Shown: positions 24,186 to 37,275 of the stretch, one piece after another
Position numbering within the stretch: the stretch's first letter is position 1
How the letters are laid out: every line of letters begins with the position of its first letter
NCBI GenBank assembly: GCA_000507305.1
Contig: DF239751.1
Location: forward strand, 100,887 to 164,886
Length of the DNA stretch: 64,000 nucleotides
Direction: 5' to 3'
Source of the DNA: Breviolum minutum Mf 1.05b.01
Taxonomy: Eukaryota > Sar > Dinophyceae > Suessiales > Symbiodiniaceae
Made by a program: the position numbers and the translations under genes
The notes under the pieces: generated by a model
Databases searched by the model: none
What the model was told of the DNA's origin: nothing
What the model saw: the letters and a program-made list of their open reading frames with translations, nothing else

Positions 24186-26615
24186 CGATTGAAAGTGTTA
24201 CCTGGGACATTTGCATTCCTAGGTCGCACTTCTGGTGAGGCTGGGTTCGCATTCCGTTTGGTTGATGGCGCATGTCGTTGGTTACATCATGCAACATCAC
24301 CAGGGCGAGCGAGAGTGAGAGAGAGAGAGCATTTAATTTTTCGGCGCAGAAACTAAATAACAATGCAAGCAAGAGTATGCCAAGCTGCCGACTAGACCCT
24401 CTACGATCTACACACACAGAATTTAAGTATTATATGCTGAGATCTGACACCTTTTTAGATGGTGTTGCAAACGTGAATTGTTCCTACGAGTTATTCTTGC
24501 ATACGCGCTTCAAACTCGTCCTAATTAAGTAATCCTGATTGTAGGTTGGAACTGCAGTACGTGAGTAGTACTCATTCTTGATTGGCATGCCACCAAATGA
24601 GTGAATACGGGACATGTTCATTGCTGCCGGAGAGACTGATGGATTGAAAGTCTGGCTGCTGGTGTGCAGTAAATGAGCCACGGTCAAAATAAGTGAAGAC
24701 CAATTTCGAAGGGGTGAAAATGGTTTCATGACATGACAAAAAACTGTCAATTTATGGTCTTCCACAAAACAGATCTGGATTGTCTGAAGCTGTTTTTGTG
24801 TGTGTCATCGCCGAAGAAGTTGCAGAATCAAATGGTTCAGGAGACTTCTGGGGGCAAATTTAGCCCCGTAGCAATCTACTTGCTAAGAAAATGTTTCCAA
24901 GTCAGGACGTAGGCCATATGTTCTGGTCAAATTATAGCATTTATAGCGACCTCACACGACCTCACACGACCTCACCCCAAATGGTGGTTTAGTAAGGGAA
25001 ATCCATTTCAGGGAACCCTAGGTTGGTGAAACATTATTTTTTGGCCAGATATGTTGAAAAAGGAGTTAGCTTTTGTTATGCCCGTCACTTTATGAAGTGC
25101 TTTGGGTTTCCAAAGTTGTATGCCACAGAATGCTACTGCATCTACTGCTACATGGTGAAGGCTTGAGGTGATGAGGTGCGCCAAACACTGACTAATGATA
25201 AGACCTTCCTCCTCAATTTCCTGCTGGGCAATCCTTTTGAGATGTTGATAGAACTTCAATGGACTTCGAATGTGACCCCTGTAGCAGTTTGGCATGCCAA
25301 GGAGTCCTGTGAGTCATTAGTGTTTATCAATGTCTTGTTTCGACTGTTTCAACCTATGTAGATGTTCATTGGATGTGACGCATGGAAACTAAATTTGGCG
25401 CAGGGAGCCACCCGAGACTCATGAAAGGATGTGTTTTGATATCCATATTGGCAACTAGTAGCATCCATATGACATGTCTGAAGAAAACTGACAAACTCCA
25501 AGTTCAAACTTGCAAAATTCACTCCACACCATTCCGTGTCTGAAGGTTTCATTGGTGTCAGAGTCATTGAAACGTCTGTGGATGTAAATGGTGTATAGTG
25601 CATGTAGCGCTTTGGTTGCTGGCAATTGCTTTCGATGGTCACAACAAAATCCACCTGTGATACCCCAAAATGAAACTGTGGCCGCTACACCTATCCTCAC
25701 TGGTCACTATAGTTATTCTTTTACCACCTGATATGTCGTAGCATAACGGGATTCTTTGTGAAAGTGGGGTTGGCCCTTGACCCCGGATTCGCCAGCACCG
25801 TTTGTCATTGTTTTTCCATTCATAAGCGAGCTGCGAAGCGGACACACTTCTCGTCGTTTGACACATGCATGGTTTCCCATAATCCAAGGTCATCCAGAGG
25901 CAATGTCCTATAGGACGTAGACTTTACCATAGGGCCGATTGGCCGATTGGAGAAGTCTCAAGAAGTTGTGGTGCCGTAGAGCAAGCGTTTGCGCTAGTCG
26001 CCTTGGTGTGATGCACTTGCTTGCCGCGTTTGCAAAACCGATTTTGCGCTGGACACTGCAGGCGGGGAAGGTGTCGGTTCTATGTTTGCGGTGTGCCTTG
26101 GCTTGAGACCTCCATCGCAAAACTCCGAGAAAAGGGCGATGATGTAATATGAATTACCTACAAAAGATCATTCACGTTCAGGCTGATTTGCCGTTGTCTA
26201 TTCGTGGTTTGTGCTGTGAGTGAGTGGGCCTGAGGCGGGGGCTTGGTGTCATCTGCGAGACGCGAGGCTGGCAACCAGCAGCTCATGGCATGCGCGAAGA
26301 TGCATTCAATGCATTCCACGTTGTGGCATTTTTTTTGACAACATCGAATGTTCATGATCATTCGCAAGCATGTGAACTGGAAACGTCCATCGTGCAATTG
26401 GACTGGATTTCATGGCCACAGAAACAGATGCAGGCTTCGCAAAACATTCAAATTGGTCCGGGCATGTGTGGCCCAAGCCTTGTGATTGTTGCGAAGCTGT
26501 TCTTTGTGATGGTTTAATGTTTTTCTTCTAGTTTTTCGCTTCTGGCTTGTGGCATCTGGCCCTTGGTTTGCACATGTGTTTGTTTCTTTTGCTTGTTTTT
26601 TGTTGTCGGTGTCGT

Positions 26616-26850
26616 TGCGGTCGTCAACGTTGTCGTCGTGCCTGGTTGCTGTTGTTGTCGTTGTGTCGTTGCTGCTGCTCCTGCTGTCATTGTCGTTGTC
26701 GCGGTCCTTGTCGTGGTGGTTGTGGTGGTGGTTGTGGTTGTTGTTTTTGTTGTTGTGATTGTGGTTGTGGTTGTGGTGGTTGTGGTGGTTGTGGTTGTGG
26801 TGGTTGTTGTTGTCGTTGTTGTGATTGTGATTGTGGTTGTTGTTGTTGTT

Positions 26851-26892
<42 letters not shown>

Positions 26893-26915
26893 CTGCTGCT
26901 GCTGCTGCTGCTGTT
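26616..26915 (+). repeat. TTG/TGG/TCG triplet microsatellite
   Basis: About 300 bp of mixed TTG, TGG, TCG and CTG triplets, ending with (CTG)n at 26894-26913. All three forward frames are open as poly-Val, poly-Leu or poly-Cys, which marks the frames as artefacts. Confidence 0.93.
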
Positions 26916-27562
26916 GACTCACCTCCCCCTTCGCAACCCCCACACTTGTTAGCACTTTACGTTTGATCGATCGTGTCCAAACTGCTTCAGGAATTGGCGG
27001 CTTGGGAAAGACTGTAACCAGGGGCCTGCGTACTAACTTGCCTCCCTGTTCAAAGTGCTTGAGGGATGAAGTGCTTCACAGGGATGGAGTGCATGCGCCC
27101 GTTTTACGGTTATATATAAACGTTTTTGTTTCAAATGCTCTGGAAATGGATTGCTTTGGTCAAGGTTTTCAAAATGGTCCATATTGAACTGCATTTATTT
27201 TGATGAAAAGAATATGTGGCGTCAAGCAGGGTTTGAGGACATGTTGGTTTCACCTGCAAGAGGAAATCAAAACGAGATGGGGGGACTCCAAAACGAGATA
27301 GGTTTTGATGTGCATCATATTTATGAACATATTGATGTCAAGGATTGGAAAACAAGACCTGATGGAAAGGTGCCAAGCCTTGAGAAACGAAATTACAACA
27401 AGGTGGGGGGACTCCGTGAATCTTCTTTACTGGGGCCACAGAACAAATAAAAGCCGCCGCTCTAGTAAATTTCGGTTGAAATTTTTGACACCTGACAAAA
27501 ACGGTTGTCATTGCTGGTCGCAAACACGGCCGGGTACCTTGTTGTTGTCATTGCTGTTGCTG

Positions 27563-27624
27563 TTTCTTTGTTTGTTTGTTTGTTTGTTTGTTTGTTTGCT
27601 TGTTTGTTTGTTTGTTTGTTTGTT
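27563..27624 (+). repeat. TTTG tetranucleotide microsatellite
   Basis: About 15 copies of TTTG with one TTGC interruption, followed by degenerate GT-rich sequence to about 27700. Confidence 0.93.
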
Positions 27625-28917
27625 GGTGCGTTTTTTGGTGTGTTTCTTGGTGTGTTTGTTTGTTTGGTTGGTTGGTTTGCATTCGAGTGTTTTTTGTTGT
27701 GGTTGTGGTCGTAGTAGTCGTAAACGTCGTGGTCATTTTTGTTTGCGAATCTGGAAGGACTTGGCTCTCACACCAAAATTGGAAGAAGGCAAAACATACA
27801 GACATGAAAAACAACATTTTGTTTTTTTCAAACTTGAGTTCATTAGCGTTGGCAAATGTACATGTGTTTTTTTCGCCAGATACAGGGTATTGAAACATGT
27901 CAAGTGATTTTTGCAGCAAATGAAATGGAAGGGAAATGATTTTGAGAACCGTAATGGTAATGGAATTTAAGAAACATTTGCAAAATGAAATGATCATGTT
28001 TTCGGTTAGTGAAACTATCCAAACGCGTGAAGCATCCGAGGAACAATTGTGCAACATGAAGAAATATTGTGGAACATCACGGGGGACGGGAACATGGAAG
28101 AAACAAAACATGGAAATCGGGCGCAGAAAGGAAACCACATTTTGAAATACTACATTAAAATATGCAAAGAATGTGAAAAACGTAAAAACACCTTGAGAAA
28201 ATCAAGAAACTATGTGGAAAATGAATGAAATTGATGACATGAAGGAACGTTTTTAGAACAACAAATCTGAAATTAAATTAGCACCCTCGCTTTATCACCC
28301 TGCCCGGCGTATCCACCAGCAGAACCAACATGCGGTAGGCATCATTGCATTGCTATTTCCAATTTTCCAATGATATAACATAAATCTTGCGTCCCTGTTT
28401 GCTAGTCTCCAATCCATGATCGCTTGGGACATTCCCCGCTAAGTCCAGGGTCGATTGTTCGTGTCAAATGTCACTTAAATTATTTACTCTTTGATCGGGG
28501 ATATGAACTTCGCGAATAGGATGGTGAGCTTCATTTTTGTTTTGACGGCCAGCCATGGTTCTATTTCATTTTTGATCATGATTGGTACCTGGTAGCCGCA
28601 ATGGTAGCTTGCAAAATTCAACTGCGCAAACTTTGGAGCATTGAAGGTGTTGAAGCGTGTTTCCCGTTGAAACACATTTTGGGAGTTTACATCGAGCGTC
28701 AATTTCAAATGGCCGTGTGAACTCTCTGCGGAACCATGCCACACATGCTGGACCAAGGAACCAGGACATGTAGCAGTTGCCGCCGGGATCCTCAGGAGAT
28801 TAGCGTATGCGAATATGGACGAATTGCCAGGTTGCCGTCAATTTATGTCTCTGTTTTTTGTTTTTGCTTTTGTTATTCATTGGTGTGTGATGTTGTGTGT
28901 TGTGTCTCGTTGTGTGT

Positions 28918-28919
28918 CG

Positions 28920-28968
<49 letters not shown>

Positions 28969-28970
28969 CG
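28918..28970 (+). repeat. TTG triplet microsatellite
   Basis: About 17 pure TTG units within GT-rich flanks. Confidence 0.95.
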
Positions 28971-29751
28971 CTGTTTTCATCGGTTTGTGTTTTGACGTGC
29001 CTACACATAAGGCCAACCGATTGGAGAGGACGACCTCATTTGTGAGGCCTTCATTGGGACTCTGTCCGCTAAACGCAATCCAAGAAGATCCAACGGTGGG
29101 CAAAGAAATGCACACGTTCTTTCGTCCTGAAATACATTGTCACTCACAAGAAATGGATTGCAGATCTAATGTTCCAATATGTTTGTCCTTTTTTTGCAAT
29201 GATCCTGTTGATTCCTTGTATGTGTTGCGTTAACATTACCCTCCAATTGGCCGATTTGCCAGGCATGTGGTGATGGTCACCACTGGAAAACCCAGCAGAC
29301 TGGTTGTGGATTGCCGACCGGGTCCGCTTCTCGAAATCTCCGGAGCTCATTAGAAGTTGCTTCTGGAAGCTGAGGCGTGGCCCTATGTCCTTCAAAAGGC
29401 CCCTCACATCCTGGACTCAATACGCTCGGAGAGTGGATGTTTACATGGTATTCTTTGGACCATTTCACAAGTGTTATGATTCATGATAGTGATTGTTCTT
29501 TTTATTTTGCCTTTCCACCTTTGTGTGCGGATATTATTTTCAGTCGAGTTTTTGCAGACAATTTTAAACAAGACCACCCACTCCACCCACTAGACTTTGG
29601 ACGAATTTTCTGAAGCTGTATAAAATTATGTCTTTTGTTTGCGGTGGAATTTGGTTCCCAAACAGCGAATGCTGATGGTGTCACTGAGGGGGCCTCCATC
29701 CCCATGGCTTTGCCCCATGTGCTATGCTGACTTTGCCACGGTGGGGGGACC

Positions 29752-31600
29752 ATGATCGCAGCGCAAGATCTTGGTGCACTGCATGTGGACTCGCCCCTGA
29801 AGCGCCTGAACTTCAGGCTTGGTGGTGCCAACGTTTATCACAGCCTGGGTTTCCTACCTTGGCGGGGCCGACAAGTGTCAAGGCGGTATGGATTCCTGGA
29901 TGCTTAGATAAGAGCAAGTTGAAACAGAGTTCCAGTGAAAAAAGATGACATTCAAACAGATTTGAATCATTGGATACTGTAGTCATTGCATGAGCTATCC
30001 ATGTCTAGTGTTGCCCTGTCTATAACAGATCAGAACTTGTTGACAGGTGGTGGTTAGGTTCACTTGGGTCATGTTTGTCAGCCACAGAAGTTGGCCTGGG
30101 ATGAGGTCCTGAGGAGGATGCCAAGTGATGCTGCCCCACTGAACCTGTCACATTGCAAGTGACTTTGGCATGAAATTGATGCCACGTTTCTGTTCAAACA
30201 CGTTCGAGGAAGAGCTATTTGCTGAAATCTGATGTGTTCCACTGAAAAGGTGTGTTTTCATCGTTTTCATTGGAGATGTGTTACCGAGCATGGTGACCAA
30301 AACATACACTATCTCTATCTATCTCCGGAATCTGTTTCTATCCCTTTGTTTTTTTTCACTGAGTGGTAAAAGCGCCTTTTGCTGCCATTTGCACAGTGAA
30401 TGATGGTACCATAGTGTAAGTTTCCATATTATATACTTGATGTATTTTTCAGCGTACTTGGACATGGAAAACAATTGCCAGCGCATGCAGATTGTGGGAG
30501 CTGTGCCAGTCACTTTCGGCTGGTACTCCACCAGTGTGGTAGGAACCTCAAACATGACTGCAGCTTCCAGGATTTGTAGATTGCTTTCTTTTAACACAGA
30601 AATCCATAAAGTCATAGCTTCCATAGAAGCATGTTTTTTCCCCATGAGATTTCAAGAAAAACAACAACACAAAGAAAAACGATGCAAGATTCCATCTGAG
30701 GTTATCCAAGCAGGTTTGGAGACAGCTCCGGCGCTTCACCAAGGTGTTTGTTGCAGAAAAAGATCCGGAGGGTGGCTGCAAGAGACAGAGAGAGATTGTT
30801 TGATAAGGCGTCATACATTTGTGTATATAATTATACATAAGTTATATATAAGTTATATATTATATACATGCGTCATAGAGGGTATATAATTTGTATAAAT
30901 CTAAGGTCCAATATGTAAGAACATAATGTATATTTTTGTAAGAGAGCTTCTACATAATTCAAGGCCATTGATTGTGTTTGTTTTAATCAGTACTGTTCAT
31001 TTATGTTATGCCATGTTTTTTTCATTCCCGTGCCTTGTCCTGCAGGTTGTCAGCGATTTGTCCAGTCGACTGCATGAACTGCGACTGTTCGCAGCTGAGA
31101 AGGGAGACAAAAAAAGGAGCTCTTCAACTGGTATATTTGTAGCATGTTTATATAAAACTATTTTAAAGAAAGTAAACCACAAGCCACCTTCATCGCTGGG
31201 TTGTGTCAAAGTGTTGTTATGGTTTATTTCAGTAAAACTGTTGGAGATTGCAAAATGCTCCCCAAGCCCAAGGCCAGAACTCATTTCGCGAGCCTGAGCC
31301 CAAGTTTGTTTGCAGCAGTTGTTGTCCATTGACGGCTGTCAGTGACAGCTTGCATCAGGTTTTTCGAGTACTCCCTTGGAGCTCACATCTCAGAGGAATT
31401 TAAACTTTAAACCATATTTGTCCACTGTTGAAGGAAGTGCCTAGCGTCAGCGTGGTAAAATATGCAACTATTTAATGAATAACACCCCCCCAGTTGTTGC
31501 ACATGGTGCATTACTAGCCAACGTGCAACGTTGGGAGGGGCACAGAGTTTGGAAGAAGCCCATGGGTTTTACGAAGGTCGGAGATACAGAGCTGGTTTCC
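29752..31600 (+). CDS. 5' exons of an unrecognised spliced gene
   Basis: Proposed start ATG at 29752; exon 29752-29874 reads MIAAQDLGALHVDSPLKRLN, then GGANVYHSLGFLPWRGRQ, before a GT donor. Next 30058-30129 (VHLGHVCQPQKLAWDEVLRR, ends MP), 30453-30538 (YLDMENNCQRMQIVGAVPVT, then GWYSTSV), one starting at 30714 (VWRQLRRFTKVFVAEKDPEG), 31046-31130 (VVSDLSSRLHELRLFAAEKG; ends DKKRSSST plus one base) and one starting at 31494 (VAHGALLANVQRWEGHRVW). Most junctions keep frame; the end of the 30714 exon and of the last exon are not fixed. No domain recognised in this part. It precedes the helicase-like exon at 32788 and probably belongs to the same gene ending at 35982. Confidence 0.5.
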
Positions 31601-32787
31601 AGGCAAGAAGGGGTTGGCAGCCCACCTTTGCAACTTTTGGCCACTTCCCATGCCAGATTCCACGCCATAGTGGTTGGCTTTGTTTACTTTTACTGGATTA
31701 TACATTAAATCATTAAGTCATATCAAATCAAATTACATTAATTTATATATGTTATATTGTGTTGATATCTATTGATGTTTTAGTGGATTACATTTTGATG
31801 TATCAGTTGTTTTCATGTATGTTTTGAATACTTTGATATGAAGATAATCGTATCAAGTATCATTACTTAGTTAGATTTGATTATATTGTAAGTGTTAATG
31901 TATTATTATTATTGTTTTTGTTTTTCTTACAGTTTTTTATGTTCAATGGTTTCGCAGTTTTGTTGCCCATCTCCATGCGCAGGCCACAGAGCAACCAGGT
32001 TTGGCAGAAGCCTTGCGTGTTGAGTCGGTTTGCTGCCAAGCCACTTTTCGCTTTGTGCATAGATGCAGACTGCGCCTATAAACCTTTTTGAAGACAGGAT
32101 ACACATGTGGATTGCATGCAAAATTCATTCGATGTGCGTTTTTCATTTGGTTGGCTATGTTGGAAATTTATCACCTCTTAGAAACTACTACCACTATCCA
32201 TTTCTTGGTCCATTTTTTATGGGCATCGAAAATGGACTGCTAAGGAATATCATCTTCAAGTGACTGGGAAGGCAGCTTTGTTCTCATGAGTTGAACCTCA
32301 GATTTCGGGATGTCCGGAGTCATCCAACTTGGCTTTCCTGCAGCTGGTAGGTGAATGAAAGTGCTGCCGCTGAGTTGCTGAACTTTTTGGAACGTTTGGA
32401 TTTGGAGGCATTTGCCACAACTCTTCATTGTGGCTTCAAAAGTGGATTTTTTTTGGTTGTATTAAACATGTTGACATGGACTAGAGCCATACGATATGCT
32501 ACGTTTTAGGTAGTTTTTTACCATTTAACCTGAGTTGTAAGCCTCATTTGGGGATGAACCCACCTTCGATCGGTGTTGAATAGATGTATTTCAAATCGCG
32601 AAGCTGCAAACTTCGCAGGGTGAGGGGCCTTTCTCCGCAACTGCAGCTGGCAGTGGGACTGCAGAGGCATGATTTATCACGAAATGGCATGAATGGATAT
32701 GAATGGTTTACGCACAACTTGTTGTTTTCCTTTTTGAATTGATTTTGTTACATGTGCAGCCGATGTTGAAAGTTATCACCGGGTCAG

Positions 32788-32849
32788 GTGGGAAGAGGCC
32801 GTGATTCTGTGACCATTGCAACGGCCCATGCCTCCAAAGGACGCCAATG
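32788..32849 (+). CDS. Exon with an SF1 (UvrD/Rep-like) helicase motif
   Basis: After a GTCAG acceptor, only one frame is open: VGRGRDSVTIATAHASKGRQ, ending two bases into a Trp codon at a GT donor. VTIATAHASKGRQW matches the pattern T-x-H-x-x-K-G-x-x-W of motif V in superfamily 1 helicases (UvrD, Rep, FBH1). A Walker A motif was not found nearby, so the call rests on this single motif. Confidence 0.35.
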
Positions 32850-33709
32850 GTTCGGAGACCAAGGATCGCAAGTCCTCACAAGGCATCCTAGTAGAGTTTT
32901 ATAGTATGTAGTTAGTGTCGATCCTGGAGAGGTTTTGTGAGGGTCATATTTTATGCGAATATTTGCCGCATTATGTCAATGGAATCGTTTTGATCGTTTT
33001 GTTTTGTATTTTTCTTCCTGTTCCACGTGTCTCTACTGCTTTGATGATCTTTGAGATGTCATAAGTTAACTTTGTATAGATCTATTCTGTTTGATTTCTG
33101 GATTTGACAAATACAAGTCTTTTTTAGCAAGATCCTTCAGGGATGAGTTGTCCTGGATCTCCAGCCGCCTTTAGGCAACATGTCTTGGTGCGGCAGCCCA
33201 TGCTTTGGGTGCTGCATGCGGTGTGGTACTGGGTCCGCTGCAGATACTCTGTGCCACCTACTTCCGGCCGCCCTGGAGGTATCCGGTATCCTTGAAATCC
33301 ATGTAGGCTATGTGGTAAGACACGTGTAAGACTTGAGGTTTCCCAAAATTTCTTCGGTGAGTAAAAAAAACTCACTCCAAGTGGGGGCATGTTGTATCAT
33401 ATGATGATGTTTTGGATAGACTGAGGGGAGGGGTTCTGGCAGTTTTTGAGGTCACTCGCTTCAATGATGGTCTTGGCTTTCCTCTTCAAGGCATTTCTTT
33501 GACAAAACATGCCAGAACACACCTGCTGAGTATGAGAGTCGTGTTTTCCTACAAATGCACCGAGGCTTACAAAATACACCAACCAGAACCACTACAAATA
33601 TATATCCACTTACTGTTATAGTATGTTACAACATGTTACAGTTGGTTTCGCCTTCTGAGCATCTCTCATGGCCGGTTTTTTCGTTTCGGATCTTTTTGGC
33701 CCTGTGCAG

Positions 33710-33780
33710 GCCGATGGGGGGGTGCTTGCAGCGAGCGGCAAATGCAGGAGGCTGGTCCGCTGGTCTGGATGTAGCTGCTA
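33710..33780 (+). CDS. Candidate exon of the same unrecognised gene
   Basis: Follows a strong pyrimidine tract and TGCAG acceptor; reads ADGGVLAASGKCRRLVRWSG in phase 0, then a stop at 33778-33780. Either a donor lies before the stop or the reading is fortuitous. No function assigned. Confidence 0.3.
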
Positions 33781-34531
33781 GTAGATTCTATTGATGAATT
33801 CTGTAAATGTTTGAAAATCTCTTGGTCCATTTCGAGCATAGCATAATCCTGAGGGAACGAGATTATGTGGCATTGTTTGTATGCTGACTGGCCAAACTGC
33901 AGTCAGCCAAGTCCACAGCAACCCACTTACCATGAGTAGAAAAATGGGTTGGAAGAGAGGTGATTGACTTGACAACTTACTCTAAGTTGATGTGCCACTG
34001 CGACGGCTTGGCAATGTGGTGCCTTTTTTCGGAGGTAGCTATCGCGAGGCTAAGACAAATCAAGAAGTTCAAAACTGACGCTTTAAATTGTTGTGATGCG
34101 TTCAGAGAGCTTGAGTCAGGAACAAAGACTGGCATACGTCTTGGCCTCAACATGTCTTAACTGCTTTTCTGTATTTTTCTGTAATTGGATGTAATTAACA
34201 TGTTTTACAATAGAAGGTGCGTAGGACAAAGGGGATTCGGTGTTGGATTCTTTTACTGAATTGCAGAAAGTAAGGCGGGTCAACAGGTCGCCAGAACTGC
34301 ATGGATGTTGTTTTCCGGTGCTTTGTTATTTTATCAATACATAGGCTAAGAGCATCAAAGGCACTAATGGACCGAGCTTTTCTTGAATCACTGAACTATT
34401 CATGTATATACTATACATATTTATGATTATATATATATATATACATATAAGAGGTGCCTTAATCAGCAACCACTCTGGTGAGGTTGCCACTTCCAGAGCC
34501 TGCGAAAGTCTGACTTTGTTTGCTTGCTCAG

Positions 34532-35150
34532 ATCAAAGCGCTAGTCCAACTTGATCCGTTGACAGAGATTGTTTCAGCCGCCTCCAAGTATCCCAAGGAA
34601 CAGTGGCGTTTTCAGGCAATTGCATTTCTTTTTGGTTCACATCATTCTTGAGCGCTTTCGCGTATTTGCATGACTTTCCTGATGGAGAAGAAGTGTTTAC
34701 CCTTCACATCCTGTCGCATTGTTTCATTGTATCCAGCTCCAAGGTCCTATGTTTTGGAAGTTGACTTTCAACCTGCTACACGGTCGCGCTTTTTGCCTGA
34801 CAGCCAATTCTTCAGGCTCCAACCTGCTTTCATCACTGGGATGGATTCACCAACAACACCGGACAGTGTGTGAATTACATATTATTTTCTTGATCAAGTA
34901 TAGGGCCTAAGTAGAGCAAACCATCATAGACCATCGGGCAAAATGAAGTATATACGCTAATTACCCTAGAAAACGAAATCATTTCACCTATAGAAAGGGA
35001 CAATCCCCTTTTTCCCAACCACAAAAAGGGGACTGGCACTAAGTCACTAGGTTCCAAGGTAAAGCTATATTTGTTGTTTGTTTTTCACAGCTGTTGATGG
35101 TTGGAAAGCCCATGGGTGTCGTCATATTTCCTTCGGATGAGGCTTTTGAC
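34532..35150 (+). CDS. Two linked exons, unrecognised gene
   Basis: 34532-34615 (after GCTCAG) reads IKALVQLDPLTEIVSAASKY, then PKEQWRFQ, ending at a GC donor. The exon starting at 35091 (after TTTTTCACAG) continues in phase 0 as LLMVGKPMGVVIFPSDEAFD. The phase supports this frame over another open frame in the second block. No domain recognised. Confidence 0.45.
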
Positions 35151-35869
35151 ATTGGAAGCTGTGCCATATGCAGAGCTGCAGCATCTCATGGAGCGAGTTT
35201 TTGGAGGTATGACCTTTGGAGCCTTTAGAACTGTTTTTGTCCCCTTGATTTATCTATTTAATTCATATATTTAATTCTATGTTACGTATCTATCCACATA
35301 CGTATGTTTTATATTGTTTTATTATGTTCCTATATTTTTTCTTTTTCTATCTATGTCATGTCTCAATTATGCCTTGGCTTGGTGTTTTGGCTTGGACCAG
35401 CAATCATTCAAATCAGTTTGTTGTTGTCACTAAGCCTTTATATCGTTGAAACTCCAGATTTGGATCCACTGACATCCAATAGATATAATGACAAATGGGA
35501 GCAACACTATGCTGCTTGTCACTTTGCAGGTCAAAGGGAAAGCTCTGCAACGTGGCAGAGATTTTTAGCAAACCCCAGGAAACCAGGCCCGGTCACCCCT
35601 CAGACTCTTGTGAGTTGGAAAGCAGTGGTGCTTTGTGATTGGCATGTGAGATGACTTGGGATGATTGCATAGGTTCAGGACTCAAGACTGTAAACACATG
35701 TGTAAGACAAGTCCAAATGATTAGTACTAGTATATGTGAAGTATGTATCATTTGGAAAGAAAGAAGTACTTGTATATTTAGCCAGAAGTGCAATGGACTT
35801 GTCACCTTCGAAGTGATTCTGATTCAACGATTGAAGTGCTGAAAACGGACCAAAAATTCGGCCAAGCAG

Positions 35870-35982
35870 GTTTCGGCAAGCGTCATTTCCAGTGTCAGAT
35901 CCCCAGCCCGCAGAGCTTCACAGAGGTGCCGGTGCTGGAAACATGTATGGATTTGAGTACACCAAAGTGGAAAGGCATCTAA
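35870..35982 (+). CDS. Probable last exon of the unrecognised gene
   Basis: After AAGCAG, reads FGKRHFQCQIPSPQSFTEVP, then VLETCMDLSTPKWKGI and TAA. It is the last exon-like block before the relict leader of the next gene at 37216, so the gene probably ends here. Function unknown. Confidence 0.4.
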
Positions 35983-37215
35983 AAAAACCGGTTCCGTTGC
36001 AGCATGTTGCAGCCAAATTTTCATTTTTGTGTGACATGGCTATCTCCCCAGACGGGGGACACTGATGTATAGTGATGGGTCAAGACCGGAAAACCCATCA
36101 ACGTGCTCAAAGGCCGGACCTTCGCTTCAAAGCGACAACGAAGAGCATGAGGTTTGGGGCTGGGCATGGCTGGGATGTTGCACAGATCGAAAAACCTTTT
36201 GCGTTTGTTCATTAGATCTAAAGGTGACCGTGAGGGGGAGAGGCATCAAAAAAAAACATCCCAAAAGGAAGGAAGGAAGGAAGGAATGAAGCCACTTTCA
36301 TCGCGACCAGACCGAAAACCTCACCCCAAAATCAGGTTTAGGATTGGAGAATCCTCTTAAAATGACCCAACTGATTCAGCTTGACGTGAAGTTTGACCCG
36401 AACTCGAGTGACCTCAGAGTTTTGTTTGGCAATCCAGTAATATTTGTCCTCCCAAGAGTTAGGGGGATGGTATGATGGGCTGCTCGCCAGTTTTGGGCTC
36501 CTCAATTTTCATGATGCTGATGACACAAGGAATGACATAAAGCAGGTCAATTTTCATAAACCTATATTCGCCTATTCAGGTCACACCTGAATAAGCATGA
36601 TTAAGCCACCCTCGCTCCCTGTCAAACAATTGAGCCTCAGGACCACTCGGAAGTCTCAACATTAAGACCGTCAAGAAACGAAGGGCTGCAACCTACATAT
36701 CCTTTTCGACCAATGTTCAAGGGGAATATTTTTCACCCAAGACAGGCCCGGCCGGGACTTAGTAGAAGTTAGTCAGTCCAACAGATCCTATGAGAAACAT
36801 GGCCTTTTCAGCCAGGTTAGACTTGGCCAAGTCCCTGCCTTGCAGAGCATCGTGCGGTCCCCGCGAGAAATTGGAAGGGCAAACACCACTTGGATAATCG
36901 GTTCTGCCGGAGACGAGCTCCCCAAATGGTCCACAAATCTACTGGACAATATCTGGGGAATATGGAAAGCTGAGAACACAGCCAGCTATTTTCTAAGATC
37001 TTCTAGGTCGTCTAGTTACAGGATGTTACAAGTCAACATGGACCATTTGGTACACGGTTCATCTTCATGGTGATTCAGTCACTCCCCGAGTCTGGTGATT
37101 CCAGTTGCAAATGGCGTTTGAAATGTATCAACTCACCCTCAGGAGGGTATGTTTGATTGCGCATTGCGCAAGAGTTCGAGGGCAGCTGATGCACTGGTTG
37201 GACTATATACTCTGG
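35983..37215. other. Intergenic spacer, no gene seen
   Basis: Contains a short GGAA tract (about 36270-36285) and no supported exon. Confidence 0.5.
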
Positions 37216-37226
37216 TTTGGCTCAAG
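37216..37226 (+). other. Relict spliced leader upstream of the PLAC8 gene
   Basis: TTTGGCTCAAG is identical to the last eleven bases of the dinoflagellate spliced leader and lies 49 bases before the ATG of an intronless gene. This combination is what a retroposed mRNA would leave. Confidence 0.6.
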
Positions 37227-37275
37227 GTCACACAATCAATACGCGTGGCGTTTATTAGACATCCCCTTTTAGAAC

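Larger units (their letters stand above)
22770..29751. other. Repeat-rich intergenic region, no supported gene
   Basis: Holds pyrimidine-rich sequence (23250-23700), four triplet or tetramer microsatellites listed separately, and AT-rich spacer. Short open stretches near 27000, 28736 and 29263 have no linked splice sites or domains. The first convincing exon downstream starts at 29752. Confidence 0.5.

Noticed and set aside
23815..24417. 200-residue minus-strand Gln/Asn-rich protein
   Set aside because: The composition comes entirely from the TTG microsatellite; the flanking parts have no domain, and other frames across the repeat are equally open.
26410..26966. Long His/Asn- or Cys/Gly-rich open frames on both strands
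   Set aside because: All frames are open across mixed TTG/TGG/TCG triplets; no conserved sequence outside the repeat.
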